This document shows, piece by piece, positions 16,837 to 25,792 of a stretch of DNA of 64,000 nt (within the stretch, counting starts at the first letter, position 1; every line of letters begins with the position of its first letter). The notes under the pieces are model-generated. The model saw only the letters and a list, made by a program, of their open reading frames with translations. It was not told the DNA's origin and made no database searches. Position numbers and translations under genes: made by a program. Origin of the DNA: Chitinophagales bacterium (GTDB lineage: Bacteria > Bacteroidota > Bacteroidia > Chitinophagales > Chitinophagaceae). The DNA is taken from the NCBI GenBank assembly GCA_017303415.1, contig JAFLBJ010000001.1, positions 1,488,001 through 1,552,000 on the forward strand, in the 5' to 3' direction.

Positions 16837-18447
16837 TCAGATTTTTGTTTTCGGAGCGGCCTTTCTCACCTCCTCGCTCACCCCATCAGCATATTTTGCA
16901 AAATTGTCGATGAACAATTGTGCCAGTTTGATGGCCTGGGTATCATAGGCATCGCGATCGGCCCAGGTATAGCGGGGGTTGAGCAGGTTGACCGGCACCC
17001 CGGGGCAACGTTTGGGCATCATGACGCCAAACAAGGGGTGCATTTCAAATTCCTCTTCATTCAATTGGCCGTTGAGGGCGGCGGTGATCATAGCCCGGGT
17101 ATAGGAAAGCTTCATACGCCGTCCAGTACCATAAGGACCACCGGTCCAGCCTGTGTTGATCAGCCAGACGTTTACATTATGCTCCTTCATTTTTCGGCCA
17201 AGCATTTCAGCATAGCGACCGGGGTGAAGGGGAATAAAGGGGGCGCCAAAACAAGCACTGAAGGTGGGCTTGGGTTCTGTGATACCGGCTTCAGTACCGG
17301 CGATCTTGGCGGTGTACCCGCTGATGAACTGGTACATGGCCTGTGCCGGGTTCAGTTTGGAAACCGGAGGCAATACCCCAAAGGCATCACAGGTCAGGAA
17401 AAAAATGTTCGTGGGTAATCCACCCACGGAGGGTTCTTGTGTGTTGCTGATAAAGTGCAGGGGATAGGATACCCTGGTATTCTCGGTTATGCTGTCGTCG
17501 TCAAAATTGATCCGGTTGGTTCCCGGAAAGAAAACGGTGTTCTCAACAAGGGCACCCGGGCGAATGGCATGAAAGATCTCCGGTTCTTTTTCTTCCGATA
17601 GATTGATGCATTTGGCATAACAACCTCCTTCAAAATTAAAGATGCCGGTATCGCTCCATCCATGTTCATCATCGCCGATCAGCCGGCGCTGTGGATCGGC
17701 ACTCAATGTGGTCTTACCTGTTCCGCTCAATCCAAAGAAGATGGCGGTATCTCCGTCTTCACCCATATTCGCACTGCAATGCATGCTCAATACATTCATC
17801 TGTTGGGGAAGGATATAATTGAGAATGGTAAATACACCTTTTTTTGTTTCTCCGGTATAACCGGAACCCGCGATAATGATGGTCTTATGCTTAAAAGAAA
17901 CCAGGGAAACATTGTGCTGGCGGATACCACACTCTTTTGGATCCAACTTCAATCCCGGCGCTGAAATCACATGCCATTCTGCTTTGAAGGAATCAAGTTC
18001 CTCTTCTTCGGGACGCAGAAACATATTATAGGCAAAGAGATTTGTCCAGGGCTTTTCATTGATCACCCTCACCGATGTGCGGAATCGTGTATCAGCACAG
18101 GCATAACAATCACGTACCCAGATCTCTTTTTGTGCATCCAGGTATTCGATCGTTTTTTTATAAATGATATCGTAGTATTTGGGATCAAGCGGAATGTTGA
18201 ATTCATTCCAGTTAACCGACTTGTCGGTCATGGTATCCCGTATGATGAACTTGTCTTTTGGAGAACGACCCGTGAACTCTCCGGTATCAATTACTAACGC
18301 ACCTGTATCGTTCAAACGGCCTTCACCCAATCGAAGGGTGTCGTCTGCTAACTCCTCGGGGCTGCTTTGGTAGTGGATACGCTCTGGACGTTTCAGGCCT
18401 AATTTGGCCAGGTTTTCGGTGGGTAGGGCAATGACATGTACTGACAT
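16837..18447 (-). CDS. pckA: Phosphoenolpyruvate carboxykinase (ATP)
   Basis: 536 residues, normal for the ATP-dependent enzyme. It converts oxaloacetate and ATP to PEP and CO2 in gluconeogenesis. The kinase-1a P-loop FFGLSGTGKTTLSAD, metal-site LIGDDEHGWSDTGIFNFEGGCYAK, the YTGETKKGVFT loop and the RTGRRMKLSYTRAM-type C-terminal segment (here GTGRRMKLSYTRAM) are intact. The start at 18447 (MSVHVIALPTENL) leaves a good promoter upstream; the 13 extra frame codons would overlap that promoter. Confidence 0.96.
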   Translation of the reverse strand: MSVHVIALPTENLAKLGLKRPERIHYQSSPEELADDTLRLGEGRLNDTGALVIDTGEFTGRSPKDKFIIRDTMTDKSVNWNEFNIPLDPKYYDIIYKKTIEYLDAQKEIWVRDCYACADTRFRTSVRVINEKPWTNLFAYNMFLRPEEEELDSFKAEWHVISAPGLKLDPKECGIRQHNVSLVSFKHKTIIIAGSGYTGETKKGVFTILNYILPQQMNVLSMHCSANMGEDGDTAIFFGLSGTGKTTLSADPQRRLIGDDEHGWSDTGIFNFEGGCYAKCINLSEEKEPEIFHAIRPGALVENTVFFPGTNRINFDDDSITENTRVSYPLHFISNTQEPSVGGLPTNIFFLTCDAFGVLPPVSKLNPAQAMYQFISGYTAKIAGTEAGITEPKPTFSACFGAPFIPLHPGRYAEMLGRKMKEHNVNVWLINTGWTGGPYGTGRRMKLSYTRAMITAALNGQLNEEEFEMHPLFGVMMPKRCPGVPVNLLNPRYTWADRDAYDTQAIKLAQLFIDNFAKYADGVSEEVRKAAPKTKI

Positions 18448-18471
18448 AGTCGGGGCAAGCTTTAAAGGGTA

Positions 18472-18504
18472 CAAAGGTATAATCAAAAGCCTTAGATGTA
18501 CAAA
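18472..18504 (-). promoter_or_regulatory. Bacteroidota-type promoter for pckA
   Basis: On the minus strand TTTG is followed after 21 bp by TACCTTTG, an exact TAnnTTTG -7 element. The -7 element ends 25 bp upstream of the pckA start. Confidence 0.72.
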
Positions 18505-18722
18505 CGTGTGTTCGTTTATTTAGGTAGATAAAAAGTTAAAACATTGTAAATTAGCCTATTGGAATCCACCAAAAATAAAAGACCTTTGAATGCTTTTTAA
18601 GAAATCAGTGAGTTTGTTGAATGATTTATATTTTTTTAACTCCCTGGATCTTAATACTTTTCCCCCTAATAACGCCTGAATTCTGTCTTTATTACCACAA
18701 TTTTGCCCAAAAAACCGGCTAC

Positions 18723-20012
18723 ATGAAGTACCATCCTCTCGACCCCGCCCTGTTTACCAGCAACCGCGAACGTTTTGTCAAGTCCATGGAAAAGAATGCC
18801 ATCGCCATCTTTGTCAGCAATGATGAAGTGCCTTCCAATGGAGACGCGCTTTATGGCTTCAAACAAAACAGCGATCTGTTCTGGTTATCCGGCATTACGC
18901 AGGAAGACAGCATGGTCATCCTTTTTCCTGATAATCCCGATCCTAAATTCAGGGAAGTGCTTGTGCTTGTACGGCCCAATGAGCTCAAGGAAAAATGGGA
19001 TGGCAAACGGTTACGTGTAGCCGAAGCGCAGGCGATCAGTGGGATGAAGACCATTGTATGGCTTGATTCCATTGATGCGTTGTTGCAAACCTGGGTTCAC
19101 CTGGCAGACCATATTTATCTGGACAGCAATGAGAACGACCGGAAGGCTTCGCTGGTACGTACCCGTGATTATCGGTTCATTGATGATATGAAAAGCCGGT
19201 ATCCTTTGCATTCTTATCTCCGTGCCGCGAAGATCATGAAGGAACTGCGGGGCATAAAGACCGCCTACGAAATTGAAGTAGTACAAAAAGCCATCGATAT
19301 CACGGATAATACATTCCGTCGTTTATTGAAGTTTATTCGCCCGGGTGTAATGGAATATGAGATCGAAGCGGAGATCTGGCATTCCTTTCTCTCCCAGCGA
19401 GCCACCGGTCCGGCCTATGGAAGTATCATCGCCAGTGGCGATCGTGCCCGGACCCTGCACTATGTTTCGAATAATGCCGAATGTAAATCAGGTGAACTGG
19501 TGCTGATGGATTTTGGAGCGGAGTACGGTGGTTATTGCGCCGACCTGACACGGACGGTCCCGGTCAATGGGAAATTCACTGCCCGGCAGAAGAAAGTCTA
19601 CAATGCCTGTCTTCATTTGCATAACTATGCCAAAAGCATATTGAAACCCGGCATCACCGTTTTGGAATACACCGATATGGTAGGAGAGGAAGCCACCAAG
19701 GAATTCCTGAAACTCGGATTGATCCGTAAAAGTGATGTGAAAAATGAAGATCCTGAGAACCGCGCTTACCGCAAATATCTTTACCATGGTATTTCTCACC
19801 ACCTGGGCGTAGATGTACATGACCTGGGTACCCGCACAGCGCCGGTAAAAGCAGGGATGCTTTTTACCGTGGAACCTGGAATTTACATTGAAGAAGAGCA
19901 GATGGGAGTACGGATCGAGAACAATATCTGGCTCACCCGCAATGGGCACAAAGACCTGATGAAGAATATCCCCATCACTGTAGAAGAGATCGAAACCCTG
20001 ATGAAGAAATAA
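18723..20012 (+). CDS. Xaa-Pro aminopeptidase (aminopeptidase P family)
   Basis: 429 residues: an N-terminal creatinase-like domain (about 1-170) and a C-terminal pita-bread peptidase domain with the dimetal ligands in MDFGAEYGGYCADLTR (two Asp), HGISHHLGVDVHD (His), FTVEPGIYI (Glu) and RIENN (Glu). It removes N-terminal residues before proline. The start at 18723 (MKYHPLDPALFTSNRERF) matches family proteins; a hydrophobic 34-codon extension starting at 18621 would overlap the promoter region and is rejected. Confidence 0.93.
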   Translation: MKYHPLDPALFTSNRERFVKSMEKNAIAIFVSNDEVPSNGDALYGFKQNSDLFWLSGITQEDSMVILFPDNPDPKFREVLVLVRPNELKEKWDGKRLRVAEAQAISGMKTIVWLDSIDALLQTWVHLADHIYLDSNENDRKASLVRTRDYRFIDDMKSRYPLHSYLRAAKIMKELRGIKTAYEIEVVQKAIDITDNTFRRLLKFIRPGVMEYEIEAEIWHSFLSQRATGPAYGSIIASGDRARTLHYVSNNAECKSGELVLMDFGAEYGGYCADLTRTVPVNGKFTARQKKVYNACLHLHNYAKSILKPGITVLEYTDMVGEEATKEFLKLGLIRKSDVKNEDPENRAYRKYLYHGISHHLGVDVHDLGTRTAPVKAGMLFTVEPGIYIEEEQMGVRIENNIWLTRNGHKDLMKNIPITVEEIETLMKK

Positions 20013-20028
20013 GCTTTATTTTGCCGGC

Positions 20029-20793
20029 ATGAAACAGATTCCCAATTTATTCACCCTGTTAAATCTGGTTTGTGGCTGTCTGGCCATCCTTTTTACCCTG
20101 CAAACCGGACAAGCCATTGTCTATTTGCAGGAAATGGGTTTTTCGAGTGTGGAACTTCCGGAACGAATGGCCCTTGGTGCCTTCTTTATTTTAGCAGCCG
20201 GGGTGATCGATTTCCTGGATGGATTTCTGGCCCGGTTGATGAAAGCAGGCTCTGAAATGGGTAAGCAACTTGATTCGCTTTCGGATGTGGTCAGCTTTGG
20301 TGTAGCTCCGGGTCTGATCCTTTTTCAATTACTCCGCCTGAGTTTTGCCCAGGAAACAGATGGGTTGGATGTCTCTATTCTTTGGTTAATGCCCGCTTTT
20401 CTTATTCCTGTTGCAGCGGCCTGGAGACTGGCCCGTTTCAATATTGATCCCGCCCAGCAGGTACGCTTTAAAGGCCTTCCTGTTCCGGCAGCGGGAATCA
20501 CGATCGCTGCTTTTCCACTGATCATGCATTACCAGACTCTTGGTCTTCAGGCGATTTTTATCAATAAGTATTTGTTGTACGGAAGCATTTTGCTCTTGTC
20601 CTTCCTGATGGTGAGTAAACTGCCCATGATGGCTTTAAAATTCTCCGGTTTTGCCCCGGCAGCCAACTGGCCAAAATACCTTCTGGTTGTAATAGGCATT
20701 CTGGCGGCCATTTTCCTGCAGTGGCTGGCCATTCCCGTCGTACTGGTTGTGTATATCCTCTTATCTTTGTTCCTCAAAAATAAAACAGCATGA
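20029..20793 (+). CDS. pssA: CDP-diacylglycerol-serine O-phosphatidyltransferase
   Basis: 254 residues with multiple transmembrane helices. The CDP-alcohol phosphotransferase signature D-G-x2-A-R-x8-G-x3-D-x3-D is visible as DFLDGFLAR ... GKQLDSLSD, followed by VVSFGVAPG. It makes phosphatidylserine, the precursor of phosphatidylethanolamine. It starts 16 bp after the aminopeptidase stop, with a TATTTTG -7-like element (20017-20023) ending 5 nt before the ATG. The stop overlaps the purS start (ATGA). Confidence 0.93.
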   Translation: MKQIPNLFTLLNLVCGCLAILFTLQTGQAIVYLQEMGFSSVELPERMALGAFFILAAGVIDFLDGFLARLMKAGSEMGKQLDSLSDVVSFGVAPGLILFQLLRLSFAQETDGLDVSILWLMPAFLIPVAAAWRLARFNIDPAQQVRFKGLPVPAAGITIAAFPLIMHYQTLGLQAIFINKYLLYGSILLLSFLMVSKLPMMALKFSGFAPAANWPKYLLVVIGILAAIFLQWLAIPVVLVVYILLSLFLKNKTA

Positions 20794-21035
20794 CATATAC
20801 AGTGCAGATCAAGGTAATGCCGCTGAAAGACCTGCTTGATCCTCAGGGAAAGGCCGTATTGGGTGGGTTGGATAACCTGGGGTTGAAAGGCGTGGAAGAT
20901 GTTCGGGTGGGCAAGAATATCAGTCTGCAAATTAACGCTGACTCCAAAGAACAGGCCCAGCAACTCGCTGAAGAAGCCAGCCGTAAACTCCTTGCCAATC
21001 CGGTGATGGAATATTTTGAGGTTTCTGTTCAATGA
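20790..21035 (+). CDS. purS: Phosphoribosylformylglycinamidine synthase subunit PurS
   Basis: 81 residues, the usual PurS size. It is the small bridging subunit of the PurSQL complex in purine synthesis. Motifs KDLLDPQGKAVLGGLDNLGL and VEDVRVGKNI are conserved. It is translationally coupled to pssA through the ATGA overlap and followed 15 bp later by rsmI. purL and purQ are not nearby. Confidence 0.93.
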   Translation: MTYTVQIKVMPLKDLLDPQGKAVLGGLDNLGLKGVEDVRVGKNISLQINADSKEQAQQLAEEASRKLLANPVMEYFEVSVQ

Positions 21036-21050
21036 ACCTAACGGGACACT

Positions 21051-21719
21051 ATGCTGTATCTGGTTCCCACCCCCATTGGTAATTTAAAGGATATCACCCT
21101 TCGTGCCCTGGAGGTATTGAAAGAAGTGGACCTGATTCTGGCCGAAGATACCCGCAATACATCCCACCTTGTTCAACACTACGGGATACAGAAACCGCTG
21201 TCGCCCTATCACCAGCACAATGAACATAAGGTTCTGCAACACCTGGTGGATCAATTGCTCGCCGGGAAGAAGATGGCCCTGGTGACCGATGCCGGTACCC
21301 CCGGAATTTCCGATCCGGCATTTCTGCTTGTCCGTGAATGTATCCGGCAAGGGGTAAAGGTGGAATCCTTACCCGGTGCCACAGCCTTTGTCCCCGCCCT
21401 GGTAAACAGTGGCCTGCCAACCGACCGCTTTGTATTTGAAGGCTTTTTACCCCCTAAAAAAGGACGCCAAACCCTGCTCAAAAAACTTGCTGAAGAAGAA
21501 AGGACGATGATCATTTATGAATCACCCATGCGGCTGGTCAAGACCCTGGAGGAACTGGCCGGATATTTTGGCGAGGATCGTCCGGCATCTGTCAGCCGCG
21601 AACTCACCAAAATGTTTGAAGAAACGGCCCGGGGCACGCTAAAATCACTCTTTGAGCATTTTTCGGCCAAACCGGTAAAAGGGGAGATCGTGCTGGTTAT
21701 CGCCGGCCGCGGAAAATGA
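21051..21719 (+). CDS. rsmI: 16S rRNA (cytidine-1402-2'-O)-methyltransferase
   Basis: 222 residues. The N-terminus LYLVPTPIGNLKDITLRAL, LAEDTRNTSHLV and VTDAGTPGISDPAFLLVR are RsmI hallmarks, with SLPGATAFVPALVNSGLPTD following. It 2'-O-methylates C1402 in the ribosomal decoding centre. It is slightly shorter than gammaproteobacterial forms at the C-terminus, as usual in Bacteroidota. It lies in a pssA-purS-rsmI cluster. Confidence 0.95.
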   Translation: MLYLVPTPIGNLKDITLRALEVLKEVDLILAEDTRNTSHLVQHYGIQKPLSPYHQHNEHKVLQHLVDQLLAGKKMALVTDAGTPGISDPAFLLVRECIRQGVKVESLPGATAFVPALVNSGLPTDRFVFEGFLPPKKGRQTLLKKLAEEERTMIIYESPMRLVKTLEELAGYFGEDRPASVSRELTKMFEETARGTLKSLFEHFSAKPVKGEIVLVIAGRGK

Positions 21720-21769
21720 TAAGATTTCTTTATCAATTTTCTGTCCCATTTTTGCCTCTTAATATCCAA

Positions 21770-22225
21770 ATGAAATTTATGAAAAGAATACTCGTCGTTG
21801 CCCTGATCGCTGTATTGGCCCTGCCTGCCATGTCCCAGATCCGTGAGATCCCCAAGATCGTGGAAGAAACCTTTGCTAACCAGTATCCCAATGCCGAGCA
21901 TGTGGAGTTCAAAGATTTTGTGGTGAAGGTACAGGTGGAATTTGATTGGAAAGGTGACCGGATGATGGCAACCTATACCAATAAAGGCCTTTGGAAAGGA
22001 TCTGAAAAGGAATGGAGTTTTGAAAAACTGCCTACAGAAGTAAAGGATGGTTTCGATAAAAGCAAGTTTGGAGACGGTTCCTGGGAGGTAGAAGAAACAG
22101 CCATGCTCATGCTCCCCGGAGGCTCGGAGCAATACCGGATCGAAGTGCGCAAGAGTGATGTTCAGAAAAAATATTTATTCTTCAATACAACCGGAAGGCT
22201 GTTACGGACCTCTGTCACTTTATAA
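21770..22225 (+). CDS. Secreted PepSY-like protein
   Basis: 151 residues from the Met at 21770. A clear signal peptide (KRILVVALIAVLALPAMSQ) is followed by the pattern P-x-x-I-x-x-T-F-x-x-Q-Y-P-x-A-x-x-V-E, typical of the PepSY-like (DUF2874-type) periplasmic proteins common in Bacteroidota. No enzymatic residues are recognised and the role is unknown. A frame extension overlapping the rsmI stop is rejected because it runs through the intergenic TTTTTGC promoter-like motif. Confidence 0.78.
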   Translation: MKFMKRILVVALIAVLALPAMSQIREIPKIVEETFANQYPNAEHVEFKDFVVKVQVEFDWKGDRMMATYTNKGLWKGSEKEWSFEKLPTEVKDGFDKSKFGDGSWEVEETAMLMLPGGSEQYRIEVRKSDVQKKYLFFNTTGRLLRTSVTL

Positions 22226-22235
22226 TGTACAATTT

Positions 22236-22305
22236 AATGAAAACCACAGAGACAGAGAGGCACAGAGAATGATTCTCTGGCCTCTCTGTCTCTGTGGTTT
22301 TCATT
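22236..22305. repeat. 70-bp palindrome of cacagag-type units
   Basis: The arms 22236-22270 and 22272-22305 are reverse complements apart from a single-base indel, with about 25 bp of perfect match at the outer ends. Repeating cacagag/acagaga units give a 7-nt texture. It separates the PepSY-like gene from the M1 peptidase and abuts a TATCTTAG -7-like element at its right end. Confidence 0.88.
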
Positions 22306-22337
22306 ATCTTAGCCCCCAACCTCCAAATTTGAAATAT

Positions 22338-24188
22338 ATGCGCAAGCTCTCCTTGTTATTGTTCGGTTTTTTTGTTTTTGCTCATACACTTGATGCGCAA
22401 TCAAGCCGTTGGCAGCAAAAAGTAAAGTATAGCATGGACATTGACATGAATGTGACCACCAACCAGTTCACGGGTAAACAGAAACTGGAGTATTGGAATA
22501 ATTCACCCGATACGCTGACGCGTGTGTTTTACCACCTTTATTTCAATGCCTTTCAACCAGGCAGTATGATGGACGAAAGAAGCCGTCATCTGGGAACCAT
22601 TAAACTCGGTAACCGCCCCGACTGGGATGGCCGTGTGCGGGACAGGATCTCCAAACTGAAACCCGAGGAGATCGGTTATCAAAAGATCATTTCCCTGAAG
22701 ATGAATGGCAAGCCACAATCCTTTGAAACAAAGGAGACCATTCTCGAAGTAAAATTGGATAAACCCATTTTGCCTGGCGGTAAAGTGGTTTTTGATATGG
22801 ATTTTGAAGCCCAGGTGCCTCTGCAGATCCGTCGCAGCGGACGCGATAACCCCAATACCAAAGTGCGTTACTCGATGAGCCAGTGGTATCCAAAAATGTG
22901 TGAGTATGATGAGGAAGGCTGGCATCCCACACCTTATGTGGCCCGCGAGTTCTATGGCATCTGGGGCGATTTTGATGTACGTATTTCCATTGACAAGAAC
23001 TATATATTGGGCGGTTCTGGCTATTTGCAGAATGCCAATGAGATCGGTTATGGATACGAGGACGCCGGGGTGAAAGTGCCTGCTTCTAAAGGAGAAAAAT
23101 TGACCTGGCATTTCTCTGCACCCAACGTACATGATTTTGTCTGGGCTGCTGATCCTGAATTCAAACACATGACCCGGAAAGTGAAGAACGACCTCGTGCT
23201 TCATTTACTGTATAAAAAAGGGGCCGGTAATGCCGCTACCTGGGAAAAGATCCTCGATGATGCGGAAAAGGCATTACCATTTATTGAGAAAACATTTGGG
23301 GAGTACCCCTACAAACAATATTCCTTTATACATGGGGGAGATGGAGGCATGGAATATCCCATGGCCACTTTACTGGCTTCGCCGGGTGCCTGGCTGCATG
23401 AATGGATGCACAGTTGGTACCAGATGATGCTGGGGACCAATGAATCACTCTATGCCTGGATGGATGAAGGGTTTACCAGCTATGCGGATTCAAGGGTCAT
23501 GGCTTTTCTGGAAGGAGGTAACAATCCCTACCCCCAGGAAGACAGCTATGCGGGCTATTATTCCCTGGTACGTAGCGGTTTGGAAGAGCCCATGTCCACC
23601 CACGCCGATCATTTCAACACCAATTATGCCTATAGCCTGGCTGCTTATTCCAAAGGGGCGGTATTTATGGAACAACTGGGTTATATCGTAGGTGCGGAAA
23701 CCAGGGACCGTATCCTGTTGGAGTATTACAAACAATGGAGATTCAAGCATCCTAACCTCAATGATTTTCTTAAGATCGCCGAGAAAGCCAGTCAGATGAA
23801 ACTGGATTGGTACAAGGAGTATTGGGTGTACACTACAAAAACGATCGATTATGCGATCGATAGTCTCTGGCAGGATGGAAGTGGAACCAAGATCCGGTTA
23901 CGCCGGATCGGTGATATGCCCATGCCGATCGATCTGCAGATCACCACCCGTGATGGCAGCTCCGAACTTCATTATGTTCCGCTCTATGATATGTTTGGTG
24001 AAAAACCAGCCGAGAATGGAGCACCTGCACGTTCTGTTCACCCCTCCTGGAAATGGACCCATGAGACCTATGTGCTTGAGACAAACCGGAAACTCACGGA
24101 TATCACCCTGATCCAGATCGATCCTACCCGGAGAATGGCAGATATTGAGTCAAAAAACAACAAACTTGAACTGAAATGGCCCGAATAA
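22338..24188 (+). CDS. Secreted M1-family metallopeptidase
   Basis: 616 residues with a signal peptide (MRKLSLLLFGFFVFAHTLDA). An N-terminal beta domain is followed by the gluzincin active site: H354-E-W-M-H358 and Glu377, exactly HExxH-x18-E. The exopeptidase motif GGMEYP, about 15 residues upstream, is the GxMEN equivalent. It resembles aminopeptidase-N-like proteins exported by Bacteroidota. The start at 22338 avoids a 61-codon extension through the palindrome. A terminator follows at 24221. Confidence 0.92.
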   Translation: MRKLSLLLFGFFVFAHTLDAQSSRWQQKVKYSMDIDMNVTTNQFTGKQKLEYWNNSPDTLTRVFYHLYFNAFQPGSMMDERSRHLGTIKLGNRPDWDGRVRDRISKLKPEEIGYQKIISLKMNGKPQSFETKETILEVKLDKPILPGGKVVFDMDFEAQVPLQIRRSGRDNPNTKVRYSMSQWYPKMCEYDEEGWHPTPYVAREFYGIWGDFDVRISIDKNYILGGSGYLQNANEIGYGYEDAGVKVPASKGEKLTWHFSAPNVHDFVWAADPEFKHMTRKVKNDLVLHLLYKKGAGNAATWEKILDDAEKALPFIEKTFGEYPYKQYSFIHGGDGGMEYPMATLLASPGAWLHEWMHSWYQMMLGTNESLYAWMDEGFTSYADSRVMAFLEGGNNPYPQEDSYAGYYSLVRSGLEEPMSTHADHFNTNYAYSLAAYSKGAVFMEQLGYIVGAETRDRILLEYYKQWRFKHPNLNDFLKIAEKASQMKLDWYKEYWVYTTKTIDYAIDSLWQDGSGTKIRLRRIGDMPMPIDLQITTRDGSSELHYVPLYDMFGEKPAENGAPARSVHPSWKWTHETYVLETNRKLTDITLIQIDPTRRMADIESKNNKLELKWPE

Positions 24189-24220
24189 GGCATATAGATT
24201 TTTGAATAATATATAATGAC

Positions 24221-24252
24221 AAAACCCTCCGTAAGGAGGGTTTTGGTTTTTG
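24221..24252 (+). terminator. Rho-independent terminator after the M1 peptidase
   Basis: AAAACCCTCC and GGAGGGTTTT arms with a GTAA loop are followed by a T-rich stretch, 32 bp after the stop codon. The symmetric A/T flanks could also work on the other strand. Confidence 0.88.
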
Positions 24253-24366
24253 ATCAAGGCCCCGGAAGGGACTTTTGCTTGCCAGAGAATAAGGTTTACG
24301 ATTAATAGGTTGAACAAGCTGCAATTAAAATGCTGGACTAAAGGTATTTAGACGCGAGATACCCCC

Positions 24367-24391
24367 AAATACCACTTTAGTGGTATTTTTT
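24367..24391 (+). terminator. Second hairpin in the convergent gap
   Basis: AATACCAC and GTGGTATT arms around a TTTA loop are followed by T residues on the plus strand. It lies between the M1 peptidase and the convergent response-regulator gene. A small TAAGTG/CACTTA inverted repeat overlaps the regulator's stop region. It may be a backup terminator or an RNA element. Confidence 0.5.
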
Positions 24392-24418
24392 GCTAAAATG
24401 AGTAAGTGTAATCACTTA

Positions 24419-25066
24419 TTAGTTTGTTTCACGCCCAAAATAGCGGTTTACAGCAGCTACCCGGTTGTTGACATGTAATTTTTCGTAAATATGGTACACA
24501 TGTTTCCGTACCGTTTCCTGACTGATAAATAATTCGGCAGCGATTTCTTTGTACATCAGTCCGCGGGAAAGGAGTTCGAGGATTTCTTTTTCGCGATTGG
24601 AGAGGTCGTCGATTCCTTCCTGCGATTTTGGGGCTTGCTGGTGCTGAAAGGTAAATACCACTTTTCTTGCGATCTGGCTGCTCATCGGTGCACCACCCTC
24701 GTTCAGGTCTTTGATCGCTTCAAGCATTTTTGCCGGAGCTGTTTTTTTGAGAATATATCCGCTTGCGCCGGCTCTCAGGGCTTCAAATATTTTTTCATCT
24801 TCCTCATAGACCGTACACATCATGAAATTGGTCAGGGGAACATGTGGCTTTAGTTCGCGTACACAATCGATCCCGCTCTCATCACTGTTGAGATTGATAT
24901 CCATCAGTACCACATTGGGCATCAATTCGGGGATGCGTTCCAGCGCCTCACGAGGAGTGGACATAGTGCCGATACACTTGTACCCCTCCGACATGCCGAT
25001 GATCTCCTCCAGCGCACAACGGAGGTCGCGGTTGTCGTCAACAATGCAGACCGTTATTTCATTCAT
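24419..25066 (-). CDS. NarL/LuxR-type response regulator (orphan)
   Basis: 215 residues. An N-terminal receiver domain with acidic pocket VDD (residues 10-12), phospho-acceptor Asp in VVLMDINLNSDESG, and the K of YILKKTAP is followed by a LuxR helix-turn-helix (LSNREKEILELLSRGLMYKEIA, read in two halves, then LFISQETVRKHVYHIYEKLHVNNR). No sensor kinase is next to it. The start MNEITVCIVDD at 25066 is preferred over a 7-codon extension. Confidence 0.9.
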   Translation of the reverse strand: MNEITVCIVDDNRDLRCALEEIIGMSEGYKCIGTMSTPREALERIPELMPNVVLMDINLNSDESGIDCVRELKPHVPLTNFMMCTVYEEDEKIFEALRAGASGYILKKTAPAKMLEAIKDLNEGGAPMSSQIARKVVFTFQHQQAPKSQEGIDDLSNREKEILELLSRGLMYKEIAAELFISQETVRKHVYHIYEKLHVNNRVAAVNRYFGRETN

Positions 25067-25138
25067 AGGGCAAAGGTCAATATTCAACCGGGTTTCACCA
25101 ATACCACTTTCAGGTATTTTTGATAGGAGGTTCGGGCT

Positions 25139-25792
25139 TTAAAGCGGGACATAAACAACGAATTTTTCGCGGAAGAATTCCTCGGGGAAGATATCGTGAA
25201 TTTCCATCAGACGTGGGCGGGTTCCACTCTGTTGAATTTCAGCGGCCAGGTCACCTCCTTTCAGACAGATCAACCCATGTTGGGATGGAGATTCAGCCTG
25301 GGGCTTGCTCTTTTTTAATAAGGGTTTACCCCATTTCCACAATTCACCAAGCGGGGCGACTGCCCTCGACACGACAAAATCAAATTTGCGGTTCCTGATC
25401 TCTTCCGCCCGCGTATGTTGGATTGTGACATTTTTTAGTCCGATTCCTTCAGCTACAGCTTCTACCACCTTGAGTTTTTTGCCAATGCTGTCTACCAGGT
25501 GAAACTTTACCTCAGGGAAAAAGATCGCTAAAGGGATTCCGGGGAAACCACCTCCGGTTCCGATATCAATGATCTCTGCTCCAGGTTCAAATTCAAAAAC
25601 TGCCGCGATGGACAATGAATGAAGCACATGTTTTTCATACAATCCTTCAATATCCTTGCGTGAAATAACATTGATCTTTTCATTCCATTCCTGGTAGAGT
25701 GGGCCCAGCCGGGTGAGTTGATCCAGTTGGTCCGGTGTAAAATCGGCGAAGTACCGGGTGATCAGTTCCAGGTTTGACGGGGTCTTTTCCAT
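25139..25792 (-). CDS. rsmG: 16S rRNA (guanine-527-N7)-methyltransferase
   Basis: 217 residues. Motifs WNEKINVISRKDIEGLYEKH, the SAM-binding IDIGTGGGFPGIPLAI and VVSRAVAPLGEL are typical RsmG. It methylates G527 of 16S rRNA; loss gives low-level streptomycin resistance in other bacteria. Its first 31 bp overlap the end of the upstream glycosyltransferase gene in another frame, so the two are probably co-transcribed. Confidence 0.94.
   Translation of the reverse strand: MEKTPSNLELITRYFADFTPDQLDQLTRLGPLYQEWNEKINVISRKDIEGLYEKHVLHSLSIAAVFEFEPGAEIIDIGTGGGFPGIPLAIFFPEVKFHLVDSIGKKLKVVEAVAEGIGLKNVTIQHTRAEEIRNRKFDFVVSRAVAPLGELWKWGKPLLKKSKPQAESPSQHGLICLKGGDLAAEIQQSGTRPRLMEIHDIFPEEFFREKFVVYVPL

Noticed and set aside
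22155..22337. N-terminal extension of the M1 peptidase
   Set aside because: The extension reads through the end of the previous gene and the palindrome, and the signal peptide begins at 22338.
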